Assembly (NCBI GenBank): GCA_002633005.1
Contig: NMRA01000088.1
Coordinates: 443,074-507,073, forward strand
DNA: 64,000 nucleotides
Origin: Phoronis australis
Lineage: Eukaryota; Phoronida; Phoronidae
Direction: 5' to 3'
Shown here in pieces: positions 38,833-56,725 of this stretch; within the stretch, counting starts at the first letter, position 1, and every line of letters starts with the position of its first letter. The translations under genes and the position numbers were made by a program. A model generated the notes under the pieces. The model saw only the letters and a list, made by a program, of their open reading frames with translations. It had not been told where the DNA came from and made no database searches.

Positions 38833-41800
38833 GTGAGGAAACTCTCACAAACGCACGCGCTTATTTCTCTCGAACACACCCAAATTACCCTAACTGAAGG
38901 CACAAGAGTGTTTGAATCTGCTTTCAAACACAGTGCATGATTTTCACGCATGCCCATTAGTACCCATATGTCACGTGACCCACACGCTTTCTAACTCTCT
39001 CTGCAGGATCCGAGACTTTGTTTCCTAATCGCAATTATTAGAGATTTTAGACAATCCCTGCTTTGGATATTTTGCTTTAGAATGTTTATTTTTGATCACG
39101 GCTAATTATCGAAATTTCTTTGCCAGTATTGAAGATTGTCGTTTATGTCCATGTTCATGAGCGTGTATTCAAAACAAACGAGCGTTCCATCAGATCTTCC
39201 ACCAAAGATGAAGGGTGAAGTTATCGAACAGACGTTTTTCATACACGTAAATTGGTTTGCTGTAGCCCTGCAGAAAAATTCCACCAAACAGTATATGTAT
39301 ACACTAATACAAAATAATATAAAGTATCATACGATTCCATTTAATTTCATATAAAATAATAGTATAAATATATATAGCTGGTATGATTTATCTTTGAGAC
39401 TGCATAATCACGGAGAAGTTCACTGATTTTGGTTCATAACCGAGAGCATAATTTGTCGCAGATGAGACGTACGACCAACCGCAAATCGTTTATTTTCAGT
39501 TCCCCAATTATTCCATGACTTGTAAATTATTTTTCTTCCTTTCAAACGCCACAGTCACAGGCGTCTAAGTATTCTCCTAAGTCCAACTGCGTCTGTGCCG
39601 TCGTCGACTCGGGTTGCTGTTTGCATAAAAGAGACAAATACGTCACAAAGAAATCCATTGTATCGACGGTTTATAACGTAAACAAATACGCGAAACTATT
39701 GACTGTCTGGAGGAAAAAATATGTCATAACGAATTACATAGCTTGGTACAACTTGATACATGAGATGTGCTACAGCACTATGCATTAGAACAAATTCTTA
39801 AATTTCTTTTTTTCTATCAATAATCGCAAAAGTTGAAAAGGCAAGTTGTTCAAGCCGCGAGTGATTGAAATGTTTGCATTGCACAAAAGCAACGGCAAAC
39901 TACAAAGTAAACACAATAATTTCTACTTTTTATGCTGTGTAATCAAGGCAAATCGATGTTACTTCGTTTTTCTTCTTTCAAGTCAAGACGTCGACATAAT
40001 ACAATGGTCACTTAGTTCCTTGTCTCTTTTTCCAACCATAAAATGCGATTTGATTACAAAGTTCAGTGACTGTCATTTTGCGAAATTGTCATCGACGACT
40101 CCACTTGTCTAGCCAATTGTAATATCTTCCAAGCGAGCGGGGCGGAAAGCAATCTGTGCACGTTCATAAAAATAGTCTTTCCAGTTGTAATTGTGAACTC
40201 TGGGCGACCCGATGATCGAGTTCCATTTGAGAAATAATTTGATGTCGCCTTCGCAAATCCACCATGACATCGCAGGATGCTTTCGTAGTTGTTACAATAC
40301 CCGAGAGTCCAATGATATCAATTAGAATTTCGGGTTAGTTTATTTGGTTTATGCCTTACACCGATCAGCCATACATATACGTCAACGGGTCTTTCAGCGT
40401 CGATCATTGTATCATTTCAATAGCATTTCAGGCACGTGGTATCATGTGGGAGATTTTAAAACAATGTTGAAATAATCTCTTTCTACTTAGTTATCAGTAA
40501 GAAATGATGAGAATCTTGTTCATTGTTCTCTATCGGAAGACTGAGAATGCGAAAACGTTTTGAAAGACATTTGTGCTTACATTTCATAAAATTTAAATCA
40601 GTGGAAATGGCTTGAGCTAGATAATCAAGTTGAGCTGTGTTTAGCAAATGGGTCCGAGTTGGATAAAATTAAACCTGTGCACATAAATAACACGTTGCAT
40701 ACATGAATAATCGATCGACGTGTAAAAACTAATGTAGTGTCGTTGGTTCCGATTCATTTTTCTCCGAGAGCCATTTAGTCAATGATATTGAGTAGTTAGT
40801 TGCTAATGCTCTCTTTGAGATGTTCTAGCTAAAACCGTTCTTGTATTTTTACAAAGTATTAACTCATACGAAGGCGTCTTTTGCATGAAAATAGCCCAAT
40901 GCAAATGGACCTGAGTGCTGAGTCATGTGTCATTCTGAATGCTACGGAGTCAAACAGTAGAATTGAGACTGGATTTGCTCCATGTTCGTGACAATTGCTT
41001 TGACATATGATATGTATTGTGAGTCAGAGATTTTTGCAGTTTAATTACACAAAAAACAACTTTTGATTTAAATCACTTACCGTTAAGAAATTGATCTGTA
41101 ATTGTTCCTTGGTCAAAATAGGTGTGATTTCTGAGGTTTGAAAGGTCGGTATTGCTCGAGACTAGGCTCTACAAGTTGACTTGTCACGGTGGGTTATTTT
41201 ATTCGCCGAGCACTGTCAGTTGTTTGCAAGACACCAAAATCACTTCTCATCTGAATAATGAACAAGTTGAGACCAATTTTTACAGCGGCCAGTGGTCATC
41301 GAAGGTTTATTTCTTCGACGAAACGTTGGTTTGTAGCCGCCTGAATAGTCAGTTTATGCGTTTTGACAGTTGTTTCCATTTTCTGTTAATTTCGCTTCTT
41401 TTATTGGTCAAACAATTGACCTATATACGATTGCATCTTCATTTGTAACAACAATGTTGGGAAATTGTTACGCAATTAGTTCAACCGTAGATTGGGAGTT
41501 GTCTGACACCAAACGACGTACGAAACGGAGAGGCCAATGTCACTACTGCCTTTTCTGACTTGTTGTCGTTATTGGACACATTTTCAATTGAAACACTTTG
41601 ATTAGACATTGTTGTATTTATGCACGTACGATAAATATTCGAATGTTGTTAAACACTCTTGTCTAATAACACAATAGAAAAGCGACAATTTTACTCTCAA
41701 TATTATGTGTCACACTTGGACCCATTTAACTAGACCATAGAAAACTTGTAATCTGATTTCGTGAGTCCACGTGACCTTAACTTCTAAATAAAGAGCAAAA

Positions 41801-44800
41801 TCAATGTCATCGAAAAGGCTTGGTTTTTGATGCGGAAAATCGGCGTAATCACAGAACCAGGAGACCAAATGAAACTAAGTGCTGTGTAAAAACAAAAGTT
41901 CTATTAATTAGATTATTTATTTCGAAGAGTAGACCTACTTTAGGAAGCTTTGTCTTTAAGTTCCGCCATCTGGAGACACATTTTGAATAGTGTTTGTTGT
42001 AACACTCCAAGGCCATCGACCCACAGTAACAACAAAATTTTAAGTTATCAATTGACGCTAACAAGGAGTTATACACAAAGTTAACAAGGTTTAAGACTCG
42101 TGGTGCAAAGTACTATTCACCAAAAGAGCAAAGTTGTACAAATTTAGCTCTTGCCAATAATGTGATGACGAAACTGTCGACATATGATGGTATCATGAAA
42201 TAATATATATATACGGAATGTGTATGCTGATCAAATCAATAAATGGTACTGTGTACACCAGGAATGAAGGTTCAACCGAAAGCATGCATCACCACGCATT
42301 TCTTACACGAAACGAGAAGTTTCACCGAGACTGGTGAGCAACTGCACTTCATTGTGGGATTTCAGCCAATTCGTGGCGTAATACGCGCGAAACGTTATTG
42401 GTGGACCCTCTTCCAAGCACTCAATACCAGCTTAACTCGTAACACACTAGACCATAAATGCAGAAAACGATTTATATTAGGTAATCATCCTCAAGGGGCT
42501 AGTCACAACGTAGGCGGTCCTCGTCACGAAACCGGAGTCAAGTTTTCACCAAGAACTTCGCGAAACATGCACCTAGGTTTGTCAGTCTAATAGGATAATT
42601 TTTATGTGACGTTATCTTCAGTGTCAAATTAAGCAATTCGAGGACTAGCGGAGTACCCAACATAATGAGCGGTTTCTCGGAAACATGCTCGGTGATTTCA
42701 TTATAAAAAACAGGATAACGAGTGATAATATTATATGGATTAAGACAATGTTCCTTCTAGCTCAAACTTCTGAGATGAAGCGTAACCAACAGTGTGTTTT
42801 GTGTTAAAGAGTTCTTTTTTAAATCTATTTTATTTCTTGACCATCGGTCCTGTCACGTGACTTCAGAAAATTTATTGCTCTGTAAAGCGCTCACGTTGAC
42901 CCGTAGTTGCAAATTCGAGAGCGTTTGTCTTTGTTTGCCTGCGTGTTTGTACAAAATACAATTGTGACCATACAACAGAAAGTGTAAAATCATAAAATGT
43001 GGCGATCCGCTTCATGGCCGATGTAAAGTAAACAGTAAGAGCGATCGCAATGTTGTGTTCACAATGGTTCACATTGTTCAGAGTTGAATGAAAAAACTTA
43101 ATGCTAACCTTAAACGTTATTGGCAGAACAATTTGAAAACGTTTCCTTCGTTAAACGTGAATGAGTTAAATAAAAGCGCCATAGGGTGTGACGTGCGAAT
43201 AGAGGACCAGTTAGGGGTAGTAACGATGGTAATGAAAATAGCATATTTTTTAGAAATAATTGTGATAATTGTGGAGATAATAACCACCACAAATGTTGAA
43301 ATTAGAATCGGTATTATGATCAAATTGCATTAATATTAGTAGCAGTGTCGACGATCATAATAACAGGAGCAACTGCAGGGGTTGAAATAGTAATGACTTT
43401 TGCAATGAAAAAGCAAATGATAATACAAATAATGATGACACCTTGATGCGAAAAATTGTCAGTAAAAGAACCTAAGAAATCCATTTGAAAATTTCTGTCA
43501 CCTGAATGAATTACAAATGTCTATCGTCTAATGTTCCAACCGAAACATCAATTCGGTACACCAGACCACGGACCAAAGTAAAAAGTTACAAATAGTTTTT
43601 GTCGTGTTACACAATGTTGATTTTTGTGGTTTTACTACACAAATCGACAATTTTCCCAGTTGTCTGCCAGACATTTGCTGAAATCAAGACCTGTGACTAC
43701 CAGTTCAATACATTTGGAATCGTCTGCCATTTATTGAGTGATGTTTTGCTCCACCAGCACAACGTTGGACTGATCTCAGAAAATCGCTATTCTCGCCCAT
43801 AACGATCCTTCAACAGGCCTATGAGTGTGTCGAGTGACATCATTCCAAACATACCTGCCAAAACTAATAATGCGAATTATGCGAATGATAATGATAGTCA
43901 CAACATTAAAGGTATTATTTACTGGGAACTAAACCACTAAGTCGAAGCTTTCCTGCCGCATGGTTCATTTCTTCTAGGGTTTACAGAACATGAACGGCAA
44001 TACATCTACGCATTCTTTTGAAAATCAACGTGAGTTAAACCACCGGTTACAAAATCGGCCTCGTCTTGTTCCTTACTGATATTAGAAATGGTGTCTAGGG
44101 TTTAAGAAGAGCTGACTGGTCGTTGCTGCTCCCTCACACTCTTTTAACATGACGTAAAGCTTTTCAAAGCTGCATAATTAAGGATAGAAGTTGTTTTAAA
44201 AGTTAAATTTTTGCACATCTCCGAAATAGCCACCAAAATTGATTAGCACTAAACTTTACCTTGTGTTAAATTAAATATAAGTAAAAGTTTGCGGCGCGCT
44301 CCTCAAATTATTCCTGGTAAGAGGCAACAAACATTGTTTCATCGCATTAGTTGGTGTTGTGTGCCTGTGTACCCCATTCTATTAACTAAGCAGTGAGATG
44401 TGACGTGTATTTCACCAGAGTAAATGGTAAATTGCTCTAATCGACTATAAGATTTGCACCTCTAGATTGTCAATTAATATACTAGCGGTGCGCTCAGTCG
44501 TCACGATAAAGTCAATCAGAAAACATGTCAGTGCAAGTTGTAACGTGATTAAAGTGGCCTTGTTTCCAGTTTGAGGAAAACACAGTTAATTGTGGCATTT
44601 TTATAAAGGTTAAACGATACATTGTATAACAGGCAATGCCTGGCACTGTGTCCAAGCCGTTAAAATTGTAGGTGAAAAAGATAACATGAAACTTAGTCAT
44701 TCATTTATCATCATGATCACAATTCGAAATTTAAAACTAGAAAATCATAGTTTCATAAAAAATGTCATATAGTTTAATCGAAATTGTTTAGCTGACCAAT

Positions 44801-45093
44801 GACCATATGACCATGTGTTAATAGTGGTCGTAGATAAGAGGAGGTTTTAATTGCTTATCACCGTTCGCGTGAATTATTTCCAATTCTGAACTGTGTGCGA
44901 CATTTTTCCTGTGCGGGGAATGAGTTTTACTCCCAGTCGTGATCGCACGTATCTTCAAGCGTTGTGCTCGTTCAAAGTCCCGTCCAACAGGCAACTTTTG
45001 TTGTGTAGAATATAATAGCCTTTTATTTTTTCATAGTTTGAGCACAACGACTTCTAACGTTACTTCTCAAGTCTCCTGTCTTTTTATTTTCAG
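38833..45093 (+). other. AP-2 intron (6261 bases)
   Basis: This is the longest intron between secure exons. It contains the candidate alternative exon at 43817-43911 and a pyrimidine-rich acceptor-like sequence at about 39530-39560. The frames at 41152-41448 and 42243-42590 are not recognisable and are probably chance. Confidence 0.65.
43817..43911 (+). CDS. Possible alternative AP-2 linker exon (weak)
   Basis: Between a CAACAG acceptor and an AAAG|GTATTA donor lies an open 95-base segment reading PMSVSSDIIPNIPAKTNN followed by an Asn/Asp-rich stretch and HNIK plus one base. Its outgoing phase is 1, exactly what exon 48495 needs, giving ...HNIKG-LTAPTD. The start resembles the GPVSLSKSNS...IPINKDN linker of vertebrate AP-2, which is missing from the main exon chain here. 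However, its incoming phase is 2, while the exon at 38782-38832 ends in phase 0 and would run into TGA. It would need another exon of suitable length (a 14-base candidate is 39555-39568). It may be chance. Confidence 0.25.
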
Positions 45094-45142
45094 TCGTCGG
45101 AAAACAATGGTTATTTCGAAAGTCATAGCGTCATTAAGAAAG
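45094..45142 (+). CDS. TFAP2: AP-2 small exon 4 (KKG exon)
   Basis: Sixteen codons (SSENNGYFESHSVIKK) plus one base lie between a strong pyrimidine-rich acceptor (CTTTTTATTTTCAG) and a perfect AAAG|GTAAGT donor. The incoming phase is 0 and the outgoing phase is 1, matching 38832 and 48495. The VIKK-G ending is the same as the TVIKKG that precedes the DNA-binding half in vertebrate AP-2, so this exon corresponds to the end of the vertebrate third exon. The glycine codon is split across the next intron. Strong splice signals and the motif make me confident despite the tiny size. Confidence 0.82.
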
Positions 45143-46182
45143 GTAAGTCGCTTCATATTCTTTGCCCTTTGAGTGGAACGATAAAACTGCCGACTCGATT
45201 TGCGTTTGGTGTCTATAGCGGGATATCATTTAGTTCTTTTGTATTGGTATAATGTGATTTCACGGAACAAATTAGTGTTCGGCGTTAAGTGGGAAGGCGG
45301 AGATTCATCGATCAATAATGAATGACACATTTAAAGACGGGTTGAAAAAATTGCAATTTGAACAGTACGTTTCAATGAAAAAGCTAATTTCGAAACTATG
45401 CATTCACATTTTGTACAAGTGCAATTGCGCTCTCTGAATATTGCCCTTTGCTGTGCTATGTTACAGTTTCTACAACAAATGGAAAAGAATTATTTTTCAA
45501 GCGTTCACATATACCTTTCAATGACATTTGTTAGCTGTCCAATAAGAAAAAACGTGGTGAAGTGGGCGTGGTTTAAGTCCATAATAGCAAATAATTAACA
45601 TGAAGTGAAATCAACCACTCTTTCATTAGAAGGCTCCTATTTTTTCGAGAAGAATTAGTTAAAATTAGTATGATTGTAGATGAATTGTCTAATGGTGTTC
45701 GGTGACTGACTACATTATCAATAATCTTAAAAGGTTGCCCAAAGGGTAACACCAGAGGGGGTTCGTTGTTTCATTCTTGTTTTCCCTAACGTTGTATTTC
45801 GTAGAATAGATATGAGAAATGATTCGAAGAACAAAATCATAAAAGTTAGGTTTCTGTAAAAGTCAAACTTTCAGGAAATGTACAGTTTTTTTAATGCATT
45901 ATGTGAAATTACTGAATATGCTTCAACTGTATCATTCTTCCTTATCTTTAACTATACGAAACTAAGCTACAAATCTACGCTTACATGTTGTGCTCCTACC
46001 AAGTCTGTATTCAAATTCCTTTGCCTCATTGGAATTTATTCTCGGGGATTACGAAGATCATTTACAAGTCAGAAAACCTTCAGAAAATCAATGGCGTCAC
46101 TAGTTAGCCTTAGCAAAATTCGAAAAAATATAAATCACGACTTCTGAAACTTAATGTAAAATAATTTTCCCGACGTTGTGAA

Positions 46183-46588
46183 GCCATCTGTGCCTGGTTG
46201 CTTGAAACAGTCCCAAATAGGGGCCCACCTAAGTTCCCTAAATCTACTGCGTTTTTGTGAGCTTGTACTGTTTTAGTTTCATTACTAAGTCAGTTTTTGA
46301 CTTCGATATCAAGCAAGAGTGAAGTCTACGTTGAATGCTATTGATAATAAGTAGGGATCTTTTCATGTAACGCACCTAATTTAAGGACTAAGTCCTTGTT
46401 TATTTTCATTGAATTAGAGGCTCATATTTTATATATTATTAGAAAATGTCATCAGTCGAAGAGAAACTCATAATTAAGACAGGAAAGATTACTTCTGTAA
46501 GTTAAGAACGACACAAATATGCAAAAGATTTAGGGAACGTAGTGGAGTTCCTGTTTGGGACCGTTTCATGCAACCGGGCACAGGCTCC
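46183..46588. mobile_element. MITE-like element with about 60-bp inverted ends
   Basis: The left arm (about 46183-46243) contains CTGTGCCTGGTTGCTTGAAA, CAGTCCCAAA and TTCCCTAAAT. The right arm (about 46528-46588), read on the other strand, contains CTGTGCCCGGTTGCATGAAA, CGGTCCCAAA and TTCCCTAAAT. The roughly 400-base unit has no coding capacity. This is the structure of a non-autonomous DNA transposon. I could not define a target-site duplication. Confidence 0.75.
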
Positions 46589-47440
46589 TTCTACAGAGGA
46601 TTGATGACAGACTGGTTCTCGATGTTATCATGGAAAGTTACATTATAAGTCCTGTTCACGTAATCTAACGTTTAAGCGTGCTGTACCAAGATTGATGGAC
46701 TAGCTTTATTCTGTAAGATGTGTGTGATATTTATGTTTGTCATATTTCACACAGACGTTTGACTTTCTGAAACTCCCAGAAGATTGTGCTGTCACCATAC
46801 TGTGCTTCGCGTTGCTTGTGATTGTAGTCGTAAAACGAGCAGATAGGAAGACCAAAAACTCTTTAACCTAAGAAAATCACGAAATACGTGATACTATATG
46901 TTGAGAGTAATACAAAACTTCTGGGATTCATCATAAATCGTCTTGAGAGTTTTACAACGTTGAAAACGCTTATAGTTATAAAACATTTCAAAATGTTAAA
47001 AGCACGATCCAATTGTTCAGGAGTTTCAGTGTTGCGTAATATCAAGCAATGCATTTGAATAAGTCACATTACATTTCATTATACCAAAGTGTTACCGTGG
47101 AAGGAGAACCATTCGTGACGCGTTAACAATAATATTTTCTTTGCTAAATGATAATATAAATAAAATTCGCTCTGTTTAGAAGTTTTGTTTGCAAAGTCAC
47201 ATTAGAAAAATGAACCTAACGTGTAAACATTTTAGAAGTGAACATTGGGGTTTGCACCAAAGCAATTCATGATATCGGACTTCTCTAAAATTTCGTTGCG
47301 TGTAAAGTTAAAAATTGTATCAAAGAGAATATGGAACATAATTTTTGTGTGAAAATCTTTTCTAGTGCTTAGAAAGATGCGTTTTGAACACATAGTGAAT
47401 TTCATCAGATGAAAGATATCGCATTTTTGTCGTACAAGGA

Positions 47441-47661
47441 CCTGTTCCAAGATAACTGTCTTAGCTAAGACAAATCTTAAATTTAAGTCAATTTTAAGAT
47501 AAAAACTTCAAGTCCGTTCGAAGATAGAGATCTTAAGTTTGTTGACTTAAGTTTTGTCTTAAGTTTGACTAACTTACCGGATTTGGAAGTTTCAAAGTTT
47601 CTAAGTTGAGACAAATCTTAGACTTAAGTAAAAATAAACTTAGTCAATTTCTCGGAACGGG
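47441..47661. mobile_element. MITE-like element, TIR family with a relative at 63826
   Basis: The left end CCTGTTCCAAGATAACTGTC and the right end, read as CCCGTTCCGAGAAATTGACT on the minus strand, are inverted repeats. The interior is built of palindromic subrepeats around CTTAAGT and ACAAATCTTA. A second member begins at 63826 with CCCGTTCCAAGAAAACTGAC and shares the next 90 or so bases. The element is non-coding. Transposon superfamily unknown. Confidence 0.75.
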
Positions 47662-48433
47662 CTCCTAGTCTCATGGGTCTGCTCGTTTTACTATTAAATT
47701 TTCTGAGATTATCAAGTGACTTTTGGTGTCATTCAACTTTGGCGGAGAATTTGTCAAAAATCAAGCTTTGAACTTTCATTAAAGTTCGTTTTTTGTAACG
47801 TTTTTAAAGGGACGTCATCGTTTTGACGGCCAAAATCTCGAAATTCGGGATTATTGTGGAGTGGAATAGGCTTTTTCATTTATTTAGCACACAATTTCGC
47901 GGACTGTTGGAATTTTATTTTGTCGAATTCATCAAGAAAAAGACAAGGAAAGTTCTAGTCTGTTATTAGCTTGGCTTTTCGGATGTTTAGCATGACGTCA
48001 TTTTGAAGTTTTGGACGGTATGTCTATTCTTATTTCCGGGTCCAAATTGCATCATCTACTGCCATGACAAGTCATCACTAAACATAAATGTCATAAAGCA
48101 ACATTTGGAAGAATTTCTGTTATTAACAACAAATGGATTATTTTTGCGCGAAAATTTTGAGTTACTGTAAAATCACGTTTGCCCATGAATTTGATCATTT
48201 TAAAAGGCTCGGTAAAAATGAAATTCCTTGATTCATCTTATAACGAAGTGTATGTTAGTGACGTGCGTGTAGTGTTCGATATATTTGATTGTCTTATAAC
48301 TATATCAAGTGTAAACTTGTTTGTGATTGAACCTCTTGTGTGATGTGAGCTTGTGCTCGTCTTGTGAAAACGGAGTAGGACCTCGCTGTTCTGAATGTGA
48401 AAGTTAAAAAGTGAGTTTTATTGTCCAGTGTAG

Positions 48434-53359
<4,926 letters not shown>

Positions 53360-53501
53360 GAGAATCTATAAGACTAGCAAGGGACTATGGTTATTTATGT
53401 GAAACAGAATTTCCCGCCAAAAACTGTGCGGAATTCATTGGCAGGCAACACTGCGATCCAACTGAACTTCCACAAAGGAAGAGCATGATTTTAGCTACCA
53501 A
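53360..53501 (+). CDS. TFAP2: AP-2 exon 7 (helix-span-helix)
   Basis: 142 bases encode residues 275-322: [48 protein letters not shown]. This corresponds to the vertebrate [20 protein letters not shown]...NMLLATK segment of the dimerisation domain. The acceptor is TGTTTTCAG and the donor a perfect AA|GTAAGT that splits the lysine codon. It has extra cysteines (in KNCAEF and QHCDP) compared with the vertebrate proteins as I recall them. Identification is secure. Confidence 0.97.
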
Positions 53502-54142
53502 GTAAGTTCGAAACATGTGAACGGTTGTTTATTATAAGTGCCAGAAATTATCATGGTAAAAAATTACCTATTTCACAAAATGTGTGGATTGTCATGGACC
53601 AAAAGGTTTCTGAGCATATGTGCGACCTCGTATTTAGAAAGTTTTTCCAAGGGTACGCGCCTCAGATTTATATGGTTGTGTGTCGATGAAGACCTGAAAT
53701 TTCTTTCATGTCGTAGGGCTTTCTCCAACTCTCCGGCCCCTCAAGTTACTTCAATATAGTTCAGCCCATTGTCTACGTATCAAAATATGACCTTGTCCTT
53801 GGAGTCTTCTGGATATGTTGGCCATGGTTACGCTTTTTGTTTTAAAATGTGGCGTGTGTTTTTTGCCTTGAAATGCATCTTGGCGTAAATGTTGTCACTC
53901 AATTGTGACCCTCGTGTTTAGCGGCACTTGACATCGTAAGTGAACTGGAAGACATCAAGTATTCTATGACTCAATCAAATAAAGAATATCTAGAGAAAGA
54001 TTTTGCCATTGCTTCAAATATTTTTCCATGTGACCCTTTTGGATATTCTGTACATTTTATCACTTAGTTCATAGATTAGCTGTGAAACATTTATTGCCCT
54101 TGCCATCGTCCAATGTGATTAATTGTTTCGCTTCTTTTTCAG
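53502..54142 (+). other. AP-2 intron (641 bases)
   Basis: This is the shortest intron of the gene, with GTAAGT donor and a CGCTTCTTTTTCAG acceptor. The 73-codon frame at 53538-53759 inside it is not credible as a gene. Confidence 0.85.
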
Positions 54143-54431
54143 ACAAATTCTTAACGAAATAATGGATCTGTTAAATAAAGACCGATCACCTCTTGGTAAC
54201 ACTAGGCCACAAGTCTTACTGGACCCAAGTATACAGCGACATCTAACGCATTTCAGTTTAATTACGCACGGATTTGGAACACCGGCTATAGTCGCATCGC
54301 TCTCGGCTGTTATGAATTACTTAACGGAACTTCTAAAATATGTTGATAAGCACTATCCGAATTCACAAAGTTCGCAACTCTCAGGGCAAACCGAGTCTGG
54401 AAGAAATAAGGACAACGACGACCGGAAGTAA
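54143..54431 (+). CDS. TFAP2: AP-2 terminal coding exon with stop
   Basis: This exon completes the helix-span-helix domain and the C-terminus (residues 322-417), ending at TAA 54429-54431. [20 protein letters not shown], then [20 protein letters not shown] and [17 protein letters not shown] match the vertebrate C-terminal region (DRSPLGN, LTHFNLISHGFG, NYLTE). The tail is hydrophilic and charged and ends DNDDRK, like the basic tail of vertebrate AP-2. Entry phase is 2, consistent with the exon before. The seven exons join to exactly 417 codons with no internal stop, which is the strongest check on the model. Full length would be 417 residues plus the missing first exon, close to the roughly 435-450 residues usual for AP-2. 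Confidence 0.97.
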
Positions 54432-55477
54432 CGGATCTGAAGCGTTGTCCTCGTGTTAGAAAGCGGAAGAAAATTATACTAAATGATGAAGCGAAGGCCG
54501 TGTTGAGACACTGCGATCATTACTATTTTGACAATATCATTGTCTGGTAATGAGTTTGTCGGAAATATCATTCCATTGAGCATTGCAGTTCAGACGTGTT
54601 ACCAAAGAACCTTGTTACTTCAGTATTTATTGTGGTGCGCCGGGTTTGACAGTATCGCACGCCCACGCCATTTCGCGTTGGGAGGCACGTGATCACTAGA
54701 AATACTAGAAATGTTCGAGCTCTCGCGAGAACGTGTTCTCAAAGAGACATTGAGTGATCTGATGTCACTATGTGGGAACAACTATCGTCGCTTTAGGCCT
54801 ACACTTTCTACTTAGGTCCAATGACAGCAAAAATCAAGCGATGGTAAATACGACCCCCGCTCATTGGATGAGGTAAAGTAAGGTAGTGTCGGCTGTAAAA
54901 AAAAAAACAAAATCTGTTAACAACAAGAAAGCATTTCAGTTGACTTAAGAGAGCCTTGCATAGCAGGCTGGTATCGTGGTTTCTGATGGCAAATTTACAG
55001 TAAAAGACGGGAAACAAGGCTGCCTTTTGCTTCGGTTAGTGAGCTGGCGAGATGTATTTTTCATTTTACCCAAAAGCTAGTCACTCGTGAGGTTACCGAG
55101 AGTTTACAAAAGTTGGACAGGTGTTCTCGTTTCATCACGTGGAACTTAAACGTTCGCACGAAGCTAGTAAGCAGGTTCGCTCATGGATCTTATGCGTTAA
55201 CTGTCATGTAGGTTCGAATGAATTGAACATGCCGGGTTATCAGCATAGGTACATCGAAAGAAGAATCTGGAACTTTGATCTTGTTCCATTGTTAAACACC
55301 TGTTCTTTGTTAGCGGACATAAGTCACTTTAGAGACATTGCACTGAGGTGGAATTGTCAGCGCGTAGTGGTCCAGTCAAATAACATCTTCGAACCTAGTC
55401 AAAAGTAACGGAAAGTTGAGGTATGCAGATCGTAACTTATTGATCGATTTTACCGGTTTCGTACAATTTATAATAAA
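54432..55477 (+). other. Probable AP-2 3' untranslated region with AATAAA
   Basis: From the stop codon onward the first AATAAA I find is at 55472-55477, implying a 3' UTR of about 1.05 kb. No earlier AATAAA was seen, but an ATTAAA or other variant signal could be used. The 95-codon frame at 55121-55408 within this stretch is unrecognised. Transcript data would be needed to fix the end. Confidence 0.4.
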
Positions 55478-55724
55478 TTAACTATGTAAATAATATAATT
55501 TGGTAATGTCATTGGAGGTTTCTTTAGTTGCAGCATTTGTCGTATTTGCTCTTAAATTTGTACCAATACGATGGCAGTTTGTATCCGGAAGTAGTATTTT
55601 ACCCGGCTTATTAGGTGCTATAGTGTCATGACAGTGCTTTGTTAGATGTTCGGTGTTCTTCCTTCGTGCCGGTCAAGCTTGTCAAGCTACACACTTCACA
55701 AAGTCAACACTTGTACTAACAGGG

Positions 55725-55888
55725 ACGATTGTCCATACATGTTGCAGTTCGATATTGTCCATACATGTTGCAGTGCGATATTGTCCATACATGTTGCAGT
55801 GCGATATTGTCCATACATGTTGCAGTGCGATATTGTCTATACATGTTGCAGTGCGATATTGTCCATACATGTTGCAGTGCAAGATTGT
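55725..55888. repeat. 26-bp minisatellite, about six copies
   Basis: Six tandem 26-base units are each built on GATATTGTCCATACATGTTG followed by CAGTGC; the first unit starts ACGATTG and has a TTC ending, and the fifth has TGTCTATAC. Overlapping open frames on both strands with Cys/Val/Ile-rich repeating peptides are by-products. It lies just beyond the putative AP-2 poly(A) site. Confidence 0.95.
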
Positions 55889-56725
55889 CAACAGCAGTCA
55901 AGGAAATTTTCATGTTGTTGTCTGGCAGCTGAAAGCCCGTATGTTGAGGTTGGAAGGCATAACTCGTCTCATGAATAGGAATACCATTACTAAATTTCAT
56001 GGGGAGCGCACTTCCAGTTCCTGAAAACTAACTTCCATCATTCGAACACGTATAACCTAAGTGAACCCACTTAGCTCTAGTTGGAAAAATTCACAGCTCA
56101 TTTTGAACGATTGAACTGTTATAGCTTAATTTCTGCAGAATTCTCAGTCATTAAAGGAAATTCAAAATGTAAGAAAACAGACTGGTTTGTTATGTAGAGC
56201 ATAACATTGCCTGCAACTACACCTATGGGCCAAGGCTTCAACTGAGAAGCTGACAGTACCTAAAGTACACTAAAGTACATTCGTCATGCATAATTATACA
56301 AAACGGGTACTTCTTGAGATTCCGCTCGAGAAAGTCGATTGAGCAATTTGTTTCTCCATCGTGGAGTAAAAGGGTTGTTTTAAATGTGTACAATGTTTAA
56401 GATATAGTATCCAGGGTTGAAACGGCATCAAATGCCTCATTGTGTGGTGAGCGAGTCGCCATCTGTACATAGACAAACGAACTTAGCAAAGTCGTATACG
56501 CACTTGTGGAAGCTAGAGCCATCGGTTTATGTAAATACATGTAAATGTTACAATTATTGTTGTTGCTAAGGTTCATTTAAATAATCTACTGCCTTGCCAC
56601 TTTCACGACTGTGTCGTATGTAGTACGGCAATCGCCTAGCCGGGTTTGAATAGCGTTTATCGACGTGTTGCATTTTCTGCTCAGTTTTGCAATGGATTGT
56701 AGCAGTTGCAGACGTGCAAAAGTAT
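55889..56725. other. Gene-free stretch
   Basis: No gene or repeat element recognised between the minisatellite and the hAT-like MITE. Confidence 0.5.

Noticed and set aside
42243-42590. 115-codon plus-strand frame in an AP-2 intron
   Set aside because: No domain resemblance and no splice evidence.
55646-56024. Cys/Ile-rich repeating peptides on both strands
   Set aside because: They are by-products of the 26-bp minisatellite; several mutually incompatible frames are open at once.
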